From the NCBI RefSeq assembly GCF_025979885.1, contig NZ_CP110139.1, forward strand, positions 1,984,001 to 2,048,000: DNA of 64,000 bases, in the 5' to 3' direction. Positions 56,908 to 64,000 of this stretch are shown one piece after another. Source of the DNA: Hymenobacter sp. YIM 151500-1 (GTDB lineage: Bacteria; Bacteroidota; Bacteroidia; Cytophagales; Hymenobacteraceae). Below the pieces are notes generated by a model. That model was not told where the DNA came from and made no database searches. It saw only the letters and a program-made list of their open reading frames with translations. A program made the translations under genes and the position numbers. Every line of letters starts with the position of its first letter. Positions within the stretch are counted from its first letter, which is position 1.

Positions 56908-58131
56908 ATGAGGTTATTGGTAGTGGTGCTGGGCTTATTTGGCTGGCTGGTGAGCCACGGCGCGCAGGCGCAGCGGCTCATCATGGGGCTGGACAGTGCC
57001 GAGCAGCAGGCCCTGCGGCGCAGCCCACGGCTGCGGCAGTCGGCGCAGGAAATTGAGGAGCAACGGGCGCTCCGGCGCGGGAGCTTTGCGCCGGCCAACC
57101 CAGACTTGCTGTGGTCGGCGCCGACGGGCGAGCGATGGGCGCCGGGCGTGGTGCAAACCATTGATTTTCCGACCGTGTACCAGCGGCAGGCGCGGGTAGC
57201 GCAGGCCGGCGTGGCGCTGGCCGAGCGGGGCCGGGCCGTGAGCCAGGCCACCGTGCGCCGCGACGTGCGCCTGGCCTATCTGGCTTTGCAGTTCAGCGAG
57301 GCCCAGCTGCGGCAGCTCAGTTACCAGGACAGCTTGTACCAGAGTCTGCTGCAAGCCACCAACCGCCTGTACGCGGCCGGCGAAATCACCTCCTTGCAGC
57401 GCATCAGCACCGAAGCAGAGGCCCGGCAGGTGCGCAACCAGCTGGAGCAAGCCGGCGTGGACCGGGTGGCCGCCCAGCGGCGCCTGGGGCTGCTGCTGGG
57501 CCAGCCTACGGCCGACTTGGCCACGGCCGAGGACCTGCGCCGCGCCGGCCCCGCGCTGGCGCGCACGGGGGCTGCGCTGCTGCAAGCCCTGCCAGCCGAC
57601 GACAGCGCCGCCCTGGCGCGCAGCCCCACGCTGGCCTACGCTCAGCAGAACGTGACGCTAAGCCAATCGGGCATCAGCCTGGTGCGGGCGCGGCGGGCCC
57701 CGGCCCTCACGCTGGGCTACCAGAACCAAGCATTTGAAGGCTCGCCGCTGCGCTACCGGTTTCAATTTGGCGTGTCGGTGCCGGTGTGGGTGTGGGCCTA
57801 CCGGGCGCAATTGCAGGCGGCCACGGCCCGCAGCAAAGCCGCCCAGGCCCAGCTGCAAACCCAGCAGCTGGAGCTGAGCGGGCAGTACGAACAGGCCCTG
57901 GCCGACACGCGCAAGTTTGCCGCCTCGCTGGCCTATTACGAGCAAACCGGTCTGCCCCAGGCCACGGCCATCATCAGCCAGTCGCAGCGGCTGTTCCGGG
58001 CAGGCGAGGCCAGCTATTTGATCTTGATTCAGAGCCTGAACCAAGCCTTTACCATCCAGAATACCTACCTGACGACCATCCGCGACTACCGCCGCGCCAT
58101 TGTCGAACTCAACTACCTCCAGGGCCAATGA
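56908..58131 (+). CDS. TolC/CzcC-family outer-membrane efflux channel
   Basis: 407 residues from ATG 56908. Signal peptide ending SHGAQAQ. Two OEP repeats of long coiled coil: LRQSAQEIEEQRALRRGSFAPANPDLLWSAPTGE and FPTVYQRQARVAQAGVALAERGRAVSQATVRRDVRLAYLALQFSEAQL. This is the outer-membrane part of the tripartite metal pump whose membrane fusion protein and RND pump follow. Overlaps the next gene by 4 bases (ATGA). Confidence 0.88.
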   Translation: MRLLVVVLGLFGWLVSHGAQAQRLIMGLDSAEQQALRRSPRLRQSAQEIEEQRALRRGSFAPANPDLLWSAPTGERWAPGVVQTIDFPTVYQRQARVAQAGVALAERGRAVSQATVRRDVRLAYLALQFSEAQLRQLSYQDSLYQSLLQATNRLYAAGEITSLQRISTEAEARQVRNQLEQAGVDRVAAQRRLGLLLGQPTADLATAEDLRRAGPALARTGAALLQALPADDSAALARSPTLAYAQQNVTLSQSGISLVRARRAPALTLGYQNQAFEGSPLRYRFQFGVSVPVWVWAYRAQLQAATARSKAAQAQLQTQQLELSGQYEQALADTRKFAASLAYYEQTGLPQATAIISQSQRLFRAGEASYLILIQSLNQAFTIQNTYLTTIRDYRRAIVELNYLQGQ

Positions 58132-58763
58132 GACACTACCTGCTACATCTACTGCTGCCGCTGACCGTGGGGCTGGTGCTGGGCCTGACGCGCCCGGCCG
58201 CGGCCCACGGGGGCGAAGACCACGGCGGAGCCGCCGCGCCATCGGCGGCGGCCGGCGCACAGTACTTCTCGGTGTTTACCGATTCCGATCAGTTTGAAGT
58301 GCTGCTGCGCTACGAGCCCTTGAAGCCCGGCGAGCCGGCCCACCTGCGGCTATTTCTGGCCGACTTCGCCACCAACGCCCCGGTGCGCGGGGCCAAGCTC
58401 ACGCTGACCGCGCCGGAAGACGGCAAGCTGGCCTTTCAGACCACCGAGCAGAACCCCGGCGACTACCGGGTGGAAACCACCTTTCCGAGTGCCAAGACCT
58501 ACAGCCTGACGGTGCAGGTGGTGGCCCCGGACGGGCGGGCGGATTTGCTGCTGCTGGAAGGCGTGGCCGTGGGCAAGGAGCTGCTGCCGCAGGCGGCGGG
58601 GCCGGCCGCGGCGGCTGCGCCCTGGAAAACCTGGCAGCTGGCCTTGCTGCTGGCGGGCGTGTTTCTGGCCGGTGTGGCCGCGGCGGCGCTGGTGCTGCGC
58701 CGGCGGCGCGTGGTGTCTTCTTCTAGTACCTCTTCCCCTGTTGTGCATGAACACGTTAGCTAA
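58128..58763 (+). CDS. His-rich periplasmic/membrane protein of the efflux operon
   Basis: 211 residues. Signal peptide followed by RPAAAHGGEDHGG, a metal-binding His/Asp patch. Then a beta-sandwich (about 45-150: EVLLRYEPLKPGEPAHLRLFLADFATNAPVRGAKLTLT) of YtkA/FixH-like or carboxypeptidase-regulatory type, and a C-terminal membrane helix (LALLLAGVFLAGVAAAALVL) with basic tail. It lies between the outer-membrane channel and the adaptor, overlapping both. The patch and its 39-base DNA are shared with the next gene. Exact role unknown, presumably metal delivery to the pump. Confidence 0.75.
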   Translation: MRHYLLHLLLPLTVGLVLGLTRPAAAHGGEDHGGAAAPSAAAGAQYFSVFTDSDQFEVLLRYEPLKPGEPAHLRLFLADFATNAPVRGAKLTLTAPEDGKLAFQTTEQNPGDYRVETTFPSAKTYSLTVQVVAPDGRADLLLLEGVAVGKELLPQAAGPAAAAAPWKTWQLALLLAGVFLAGVAAAALVLRRRRVVSSSSTSSPVVHEHVS

Positions 58764-59883
58764 ACCCTTGCTGGGCGGGCTGGCCCTGGCGGGCCTGCTG
58801 GCCACCCTGCTGCCCGCCCCGCGCCCGGCCGCGGCCCACGGCGGCGAAGACCACGGCGGGGGCGCCACGCCCGCGGCCGGCGCGACGGGCGCCGCCCCCG
58901 ATGAGGTGCTGATGCCCAAGGAAAGCCAGTTTCTATTTGACATCCGCACCCAGCGGGCCCGGCTGGATACGCTGCTCACGCGCCGCACCCTGCTGGGGCA
59001 GGTGCAGGCCGCGCCGGGCGGGGAAGGCCGCGTGGTGGCCCCGCAGCCGGGGCGCCTGCTGAGCCTGCGCGTGCAAGTGGGCCAGCCGGTGCGGGCCGGG
59101 CAGGTGCTGGCTGTGCTCGACCAGACTTTGGACGCAACCCAGCAACTCGGGCTGGCCACGGAGCAAGCCAACGCCCAGGCCGAGCTGCGCGCCGCCCAGC
59201 AGGACTACGCCCGCCTGAAAAGCATCGAGGATATTGCCGCCCGCAAAGACGTGGTGGCCGCCGAGCTGCGCCTGCGCCAGGCCCGGCAGAACGCCGCCAT
59301 TCAGAATAACCAGGCAAGCCGCCAGCGCATCACCCTGACGGCCCCCGTCAGCGGCACCGTGGACGTGTTCAGCCTGGCCGCCGGACAGCAGGTAAATGCC
59401 GGCGACGAGCTGCTGCGCATCATCAACCCCGCGCGGCTGACCGTGCAGGCCCAGGTGTTTGCCCCGGACCTGGCGCAAGTGGCCGCGGCCGATGGCTTCG
59501 TGGTGGAAGGCTTGCAGGGCGAGGCCACGGCGCCGGCCCGGCTGGTGTCGTTCAGCAACGTGGTGAACCCCGTGAACCAGGCCCGGCAGCTGGTGCTGGC
59601 CGTGGACGGCGCCACTGGGCTGCGGCCGGGCCAGAGCGTGAACGTGCGCGTGCAGAGCCGCGGCGCCAAGCCCCAGCTGGCCGTGCCCACGGCCGCCGTG
59701 ACGGACATCAACGGCAAGCCGGCCGTGTTCGTGCACACCACGCCCGAGACATTCAAGCTGCGCTTCGTGCAGCCCGGCGCGGCCGATGAGCAGCGCACTA
59801 TCATTCAGGGCGGCTTGCAGGAAGGCGAGCGGGTGGTGACGCAGAATACCTATCAGCTCAAATCCGTGTACCTGAACCAGTAA
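58747..59883 (+). CDS. RND periplasmic adaptor (CusB/CzcB-like membrane fusion protein)
   Basis: 378 residues from ATG 58747. Signal peptide, then the RPAAAHGGEDHGG patch shared with the previous gene. Lipoyl/hairpin core: VAPQPGRLLSLRVQVGQPVRAGQVLAVLDQTLDATQQ, alpha-hairpin AELRAAQQDYARLKSIEDIAARKDVVAAELRLRQARQN, SGTVDVFSLAAGQQVNAGDELLRI and beta-barrel end. Connects the inner-membrane pump to the outer-membrane channel. Confidence 0.9.
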   Translation: MNTLAKPLLGGLALAGLLATLLPAPRPAAAHGGEDHGGGATPAAGATGAAPDEVLMPKESQFLFDIRTQRARLDTLLTRRTLLGQVQAAPGGEGRVVAPQPGRLLSLRVQVGQPVRAGQVLAVLDQTLDATQQLGLATEQANAQAELRAAQQDYARLKSIEDIAARKDVVAAELRLRQARQNAAIQNNQASRQRITLTAPVSGTVDVFSLAAGQQVNAGDELLRIINPARLTVQAQVFAPDLAQVAAADGFVVEGLQGEATAPARLVSFSNVVNPVNQARQLVLAVDGATGLRPGQSVNVRVQSRGAKPQLAVPTAAVTDINGKPAVFVHTTPETFKLRFVQPGAADEQRTIIQGGLQEGERVVTQNTYQLKSVYLNQ

Positions 59884-59899
59884 AAAGAACCCAAGACAG

Positions 59900-60625
59900 A
59901 TGAGACGGAACCAAATAGTAGGAGCCTGCGGGCTAGTAGTACTGGGCTTGGCGGCGGCAATGGGGCCACTGACCCAGCCCGCAGTGCGGGTGTATGGCGC
60001 CAAGCGCACCTTCATGATGCAGGGCAAGCTAGGGGCGACCGTGGCGCTGGATTCGTTGCTGCCGCGGCCCCACCTGTACGCGCTGGGCGTGGCCGAGGGC
60101 CTGCACGGGGAGCTGCTGGTATGGGATGGGGCGGGCGCGCTGACGCGCACGGCGGCCAATCAGCGCACCACTACCCGCTCGGCGGCGCACAGCAAGGCGG
60201 CCTTGCTGGTGGCCAGCCAAGTGCCGCGCTGGCAGGCCGTGCCGCTGCCGGCCGCGGTGCGCAGCTACCCAGCGCTGGAAAAGCTGGTGGCTCGGCACGC
60301 CGCTCGGCTGGGCCTGGACACCACCCGCGCGCTGCCGTTTCGGCTGGAGGGCCGGGCCGTGGCCGTGCGGTGGCACGTGATGGAGTGGCCGCGCCCGGCC
60401 GCCGAGCACACCATGCAAAACCATAAGCAGTACGCCGTGCAAGGCCGCTTCGCCAACCAGCCGGTGGAAGTGCTAGGCTTCTTCTCGCGCCAGCACCAAA
60501 CCATCTTCACGCACCATACCACCTTCGTGCACATGCACGTGCGGCCTGCCGGGCAGGCGTTTGCCGCCCACGTGGACAGCCTGCACTTCGCGCCGGGTAC
60601 GGCCACGCTGTACCTGCCGCGCTAA
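59900..60625 (+). CDS. Secreted acetolactate-decarboxylase-like protein of the metal operon
   Basis: 241 residues with an N-terminal hydrophobic signal (VGACGLVVLGLAAAMG). Body VYGAKRTFMMQGKLGATVALDSLLPRPHLYALGVAEGLHGELLVWDG and late VEVLGFFSRQHQTIFTHHTTFVHMHVRPAGQAFAAHVDSLHFAPGTATLYLP resemble the acetolactate decarboxylase fold, with a His cluster (HH...HMH...H) at the place of its zinc site. Location between the adaptor and the RND pump argues against butanediol metabolism and for a periplasmic metal-binding role. That role is inferred. Confidence 0.75.
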   Translation: MRRNQIVGACGLVVLGLAAAMGPLTQPAVRVYGAKRTFMMQGKLGATVALDSLLPRPHLYALGVAEGLHGELLVWDGAGALTRTAANQRTTTRSAAHSKAALLVASQVPRWQAVPLPAAVRSYPALEKLVARHAARLGLDTTRALPFRLEGRAVAVRWHVMEWPRPAAEHTMQNHKQYAVQGRFANQPVEVLGFFSRQHQTIFTHHTTFVHMHVRPAGQAFAAHVDSLHFAPGTATLYLPR

Positions 60626-60673
60626 CTCCTGCTGCCGCGGCAACGCCCGGCTGCGTCCTTCTTGCCTACCCGT

Positions 60674-63600
60674 ATGCTTGATAGAATCATTCGTTTTGCC
60701 CTGGAAAACCGCCTGCTCACGCTGGCGTTTGCGCTGGCGTTGCTGGTGGGCGGGTTTTCGACGTTACGCGGGCTGCCCGTGGACGTGCTGCCCGACCTGG
60801 ACCGGCCGCGCGTGACCGTGTTCCTGGAAGCGCCGGGCATGGCGCCCGAGGAAGTGGAAGCCCTGGTGACGCGGCCCGTGGAAACGGCCCTGAACGGGGC
60901 CACGGCCGTGGAAGCGGTGCGCTCCAACTCGGCCATTGGGCTGGGCATGGTGTTCGTGGAGTTCAACTACGGCACCAACATCTTCACGGCCCGGCAGGTG
61001 GTGAGCGAGAAGCTGCAAACTGTGCAGGGCCAGCTCCCGCCCGGCATCACGCCCGTGCTGGGGCCGATTTCCTCGGTGATGGGGCAGATTATGATGGTCG
61101 GGATGACCAGCACGGGCCCGACCACCCCGGCCGACCTGCGCACCCTGGCCGACTATACCGTGCGCCAGCGGCTGCTGAGCATTCCGGGCGTGGCGCAGGT
61201 AATTCCCATCGGCGGCGACTCGCGGCAGTATCAGGTACTGGTGGATTTGGCCCGGCTGAATGCTACCGGACTTACCATCAACCAGCTGGAAGAAGCCCTG
61301 CGCCGCTCCAACCTGAACACCACCGGCAACTTCTTCGACCGCAACGGCTCGGAGGTGCTGATTCGCAACCTGGGGCGGCTGCGCTCGGTGGCAGATATCG
61401 AAGGCATCGTGGTGGGCCACCGGGATGGGTCGCCGGTGACGGTGAAACAGGTGGCCGACGTGCGGTTCGGGGCGCGCTTCAAGCGCGGCGACGGCAGCGT
61501 GAATGGGCGCCCCGCTGTGATTCTAAGTATCGAGAAGCAGCCCGGCACGAGCACCCTGGATTTGACCAAGGCCGTGGAAGCGGCTTTGCGCGACTTGCAG
61601 CCCTCGTTGCCCAAGGATGTGCAGTTTAATACCCGGCTGTTTCAGCAGGCCGAGTTCATCGAGGCCTCGCTCACCAACGTGGAAGAGGCGTTGCGCGACG
61701 GGGCCATTTTGGTCGTCATCGTGCTGTTTGCCTTCCTGCTGAATGTGCGCACCACGGTTATTTCGCTCACGGCCATTCCGCTGTCGTTGCTGGTGACGGC
61801 GCTGGTATTTAAGGCGGCCGGCATCAGCATCAACACGCTCACGCTGGGCGGGCTGGCCATTGCCATCGGCGAGCTGGTGGACGACGCCATCGTGGACGTG
61901 GAAAACGTGTACCGGCGCCTGCGCGAAAACCGGCAGCTGCCCCAGCCCCGCCCGGCCTTGCAGGTCATTTACGAGGCCAGCTCCGAAGTGCGCAACTCCA
62001 TCGTGTACGCCACCATTATTGTGGTGCTGGTGTTCGTGCCGCTGTTTGCCTTGTCGGGCATGGAAGGGCGGATTTTCGCGCCCCTGGGCGTGGCCTACAT
62101 CACCAGCATCGTGGCCTCGCTGTTCGTGTCGCTCACGGTGACGCCGGTGCTGTGCTACTACCTGCTACCCAACATGAAGCTGCACGCCGAGCACGACAGC
62201 CGGCTGGTGCGCTGGCTGAAGGCCAAGGATACGCGGCTGCTGCATTTCGGCTTCCGGCACCCCCGACTGATACTGGGCACCACGGGGCTGCTGTTTGTGC
62301 TGGCGGCGGCCACGGTGCCGTTTTTCGGGACGGAATTTCTGCCGCCCTTCAACGAAGGCTCTCTGACGGTGAACTTTTCGGCCCCGGCCGGCACCTCGCT
62401 CACCGAGTCGAACCGGCTGGGTACGCTGGCCGAGCAACAGATGCTGCAACTGCCGGAAGTGGCCTACACCGCCCGCCGCACCGGCCGGGCCGAACTGGAC
62501 GAGCACGCGGAGTCGGTGAACAACTCGGAAATCGAAGTAGCTTTCAAGACCGACGAGGAGCTGGAGAAAGCCGGTATCGAGCGGCGCAGCAAAGATGAAA
62601 TCCTGGCCGATTTGCGCCAGCGCCTGGCCGTGCTGCGGGGCGTGACGGTGAACATCGGGCAACCCATTTCGCACCGGCTCGACCACCTCTTGTCAGGCGT
62701 GCGGGCGCAGGTGGCTATCAAGCTGTTCGGCAACGACTTACTGGAGCTGCGCCGCTATGCCGCCCAGGTGCGTGACGCGGCGGCCACCGTGCCGGGCGTG
62801 GTGGACTTGCAGGTGGAAAAGCAGGTGCAGGTGCCGCAACTGCTCATTAAGCCGCGCGAAGACGCCATTCGGGCCCTGGGGCTGGAGCGGGGCAACGTGG
62901 TGCAGGATTTGGAAACCTTGTTTCAGGGCGCCGTGGTATCGAGCATTCTGCAAGGGCAGCAGCGGTTTGACCTGATTGTGAAGCTGCCCGACTCGCTGCG
63001 CGCCGACATTTCGCGCATTGCCGAAACGCGCATCGAGACGCCGGGCGGGGGCTTTGTGCCGGTGAAGGCCGTGGCCGACGTGAGCTACGAGCCCGGCCCG
63101 AACACCATCAACCACGAAAACACCCAGCGCCGCATCACCATCTCGCTGAACGTGGCCGGCCGCGACCTGGGCTCCACGGTGCGGGAGGTGCAGCAGCGCG
63201 TGCGCGAGCGGGTGCCGCTGCCCACGGGCTACTACCTCACCTACGGCGGGCAGTTCGAGAGCCAACAGGCGGCCAGCAGCCGGATTTTGTGGCTGAGCCT
63301 GTTCTCCTTCCTGGGCATTTTCCTGGTGCTGTATTCGCACTTTCGGTCGGGGCTGATGGTGGCGCAAATCATGCTCAACATCCCCTTGGCCCTGATTGGC
63401 TCGGTGGCGGCGGTGCTGCTCACGGGCGGCACGCTGAGCATTGCCTCGCTGGTGGGCTTTATCACCCTCACCGGCATTGCCTCGCGCAACGGCATCATGA
63501 TGATTTCGCACTACATCCACCTAGTGGAGAAAGAAGGCGAAACCTTCTCCGACCATATGATTGTGCGCGGCTCGCTGGAGCGGCTGGTGCCGGTGCTAAT

Positions 63601-63877
63601 GACGGCCCTGGTGGCGGCGCTGGCCTTGATTCCGCTGACGCTGGCCAAGGACGCGCCCGGTAAGGAAATCCTTTACCCGGTGGCTGTGGTGATTCTGGGC
63701 GGGCTGCTGTCGAGCACCCTGCTGGACATCGTGGTGACGCCGGTAGTGTTTCGGCTGCTGGGCCGCCGGGCGCTGGCGCAGTACCGGGCCAGCCACGCCG
63801 CCCCAGCCCTGACGCCCACGTTGGACGCTCAGCCATTTACACCGCCCACCGACCAAAGCGCCGTGTCGCCCACGTAA
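60674..63877 (+). CDS. Heavy-metal-type RND efflux pump (CusA/CzcA family)
   Basis: 1067 residues from ATG 60674 (a TTG at 60662 is possible). Twelve-helix proton-driven pump with two large periplasmic loops. The proton-relay segment in helix 4 reads AIGELVDDAIVDVEN (about 397-411); Cu/Ag pumps have AIGAMVDAAIVMIEN, Zn/Co/Cd pumps DFG..VDGAV..VEN, so this is closer to the Cu/Ag type but with extra acids Glu400, Asp404 and Asp408. GITPVLGPISSVMGQIMMVGMTS and a long second periplasmic loop are typical. It forms a CBA complex with the preceding channel and adaptor. Confidence 0.93.
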   Translation: MLDRIIRFALENRLLTLAFALALLVGGFSTLRGLPVDVLPDLDRPRVTVFLEAPGMAPEEVEALVTRPVETALNGATAVEAVRSNSAIGLGMVFVEFNYGTNIFTARQVVSEKLQTVQGQLPPGITPVLGPISSVMGQIMMVGMTSTGPTTPADLRTLADYTVRQRLLSIPGVAQVIPIGGDSRQYQVLVDLARLNATGLTINQLEEALRRSNLNTTGNFFDRNGSEVLIRNLGRLRSVADIEGIVVGHRDGSPVTVKQVADVRFGARFKRGDGSVNGRPAVILSIEKQPGTSTLDLTKAVEAALRDLQPSLPKDVQFNTRLFQQAEFIEASLTNVEEALRDGAILVVIVLFAFLLNVRTTVISLTAIPLSLLVTALVFKAAGISINTLTLGGLAIAIGELVDDAIVDVENVYRRLRENRQLPQPRPALQVIYEASSEVRNSIVYATIIVVLVFVPLFALSGMEGRIFAPLGVAYITSIVASLFVSLTVTPVLCYYLLPNMKLHAEHDSRLVRWLKAKDTRLLHFGFRHPRLILGTTGLLFVLAAATVPFFGTEFLPPFNEGSLTVNFSAPAGTSLTESNRLGTLAEQQMLQLPEVAYTARRTGRAELDEHAESVNNSEIEVAFKTDEELEKAGIERRSKDEILADLRQRLAVLRGVTVNIGQPISHRLDHLLSGVRAQVAIKLFGNDLLELRRYAAQVRDAAATVPGVVDLQVEKQVQVPQLLIKPREDAIRALGLERGNVVQDLETLFQGAVVSSILQGQQRFDLIVKLPDSLRADISRIAETRIETPGGGFVPVKAVADVSYEPGPNTINHENTQRRITISLNVAGRDLGSTVREVQQRVRERVPLPTGYYLTYGGQFESQQAASSRILWLSLFSFLGIFLVLYSHFRSGLMVAQIMLNIPLALIGSVAAVLLTGGTLSIASLVGFITLTGIASRNGIMMISHYIHLVEKEGETFSDHMIVRGSLERLVPVLMTALVAALALIPLTLAKDAPGKEILYPVAVVILGGLLSSTLLDIVVTPVVFRLLGRRALAQYRASHAAPALTPTLDAQPFTPPTDQSAVSPT

Positions 63878-63889
63878 CCGCCGCGCCGC

Positions 63890-64000
63890 ATGACGAGCCC
63901 CGCTACAACGGTTTTCTACGTGAAGCACATGGTATGTCCGCGCTGCCTGCTGGTGATGCGGGAGCTGCTGGCGGCCCTGGGCCTGCCGGCCGTGCGCGTA
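63890..64000 (+). CDS. HMA-type N-terminus of a second AraC-like metal regulator (cut by window end)
   Basis: 37 residues visible: start MTSPATTVFYVKHMVCPRCL with CxxC, then an amphipathic helix MRELLAALGL. The position-by-position likeness to the N-terminus of the regulator at 50372-51016 (TTRLYIRNMVCPQCL) suggests the same HMA-AraC architecture, here 12 bases after the RND pump stop and probably cotranscribed with it. The DNA-binding half is outside the window. Confidence 0.75.
   Translation, partial: MTSPATTVFYVKHMVCPRCLLVMRELLAALGLPAVRV

Noticed and set aside
58933..60159. 408-codon minus-strand open frame over the adaptor gene
   Set aside because: Antisense shadow; the plus-strand adaptor and following gene have clear motifs and coupled starts.
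1..64000. CRISPR arrays
   Set aside because: No regularly spaced repeats with unique spacers and no cas genes are seen; the CGCAGTG and G-rich repeats lack spacers of constant length.

Overview
The window reads as chromosomal DNA of a pigmented, GC-rich Bacteroidota, most like Hymenobacter or a close relative. The division/cell-wall cluster has the Bacteroidota order (mraZ, rsmH, ftsL-like, PBP, murE, mraY, murD). Promoters of the TTG-N17/19-TAnnTTTG type can be seen. A ketocarotenoid cluster (crtW, crtZ, crtI, crtB) is present, as are families typical of the phylum (HYC_CC_PP-type Cys/His proteins, DUF6266, DUF6122, HMA-AraC fusions). The genus is an inference from protein style; no rRNA is present.

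Layout. 1-8.5 kb: dcw cluster on the minus strand, from mraZ (with an MraZ-type operator overlapping its promoter) down to murD, which runs off the window. 8.9-10.9 kb: a TetR regulator and an FAD monooxygenase, each preceded by the same palindromic operator. 11.1-14.5 kb: a copper/heavy-metal style trio (HYC_CC_PP protein, TonB-dependent receptor, secreted HMA protein). 14.7-18.5 kb: an unknown protein, a LytTR response regulator and a TPR histidine kinase. 18.6-26.2 kb: carotenoid cluster crtW, ispH, unknown, crtB, crtI, ECF sigma factor, CarH-like MerR/B12 regulator, crtZ. 26.3-33.5 kb: ordinary housekeeping genes (echA, comEC, GNAT, phoH, SAM hydroxide adenosyltransferase, ABM, hscB).

33.5-47.1 kb: a foreign island beside a tRNA-Leu(CAA). 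It starts with a tyrosine recombinase. It carries a secreted OB-fold/thermonuclease pair, a DUF6266 protein and an Ig-like tailed protein, a tight eight-gene minus-strand operon containing a RecE-like PD-(D/E)XK nuclease and a DUF3846 protein, a SLOG protein, and a lysis-like group (M15 endopeptidase, two membrane proteins, a small basic protein). No terminase, portal, recognisable capsid or tail gene is visible. Two related but non-identical IS110-family elements with candidate bridge RNAs and a G-rich non-coding tract split the island.

47.1-64 kb: a thioredoxin-like protein, a DUF6122 membrane protein, a DUF305 lipoprotein and an orphan HEPN-like gene lead into a large copper/heavy-metal resistance region. 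Its minus arm is copA - cupredoxin - HMA/AraC regulator. Its plus arm is Cys/His proteins, a heavy-metal-binding lipoprotein, a DUF305-HMBD protein, and a TolC - His-rich membrane protein - adaptor - acetolactate-decarboxylase-like protein - RND pump set, ending in a second HMA/AraC regulator cut by the window edge. Together these would pump Cu(I) out of the cytoplasm (CopA), bind it in the periplasm (cupredoxin, DUF305, HMBD proteins) and expel it across both membranes (CBA-type RND pump).

Several unrelated families of intergenic inverted repeats lie in the gaps of the dcw and crt clusters, often touching stop codons.
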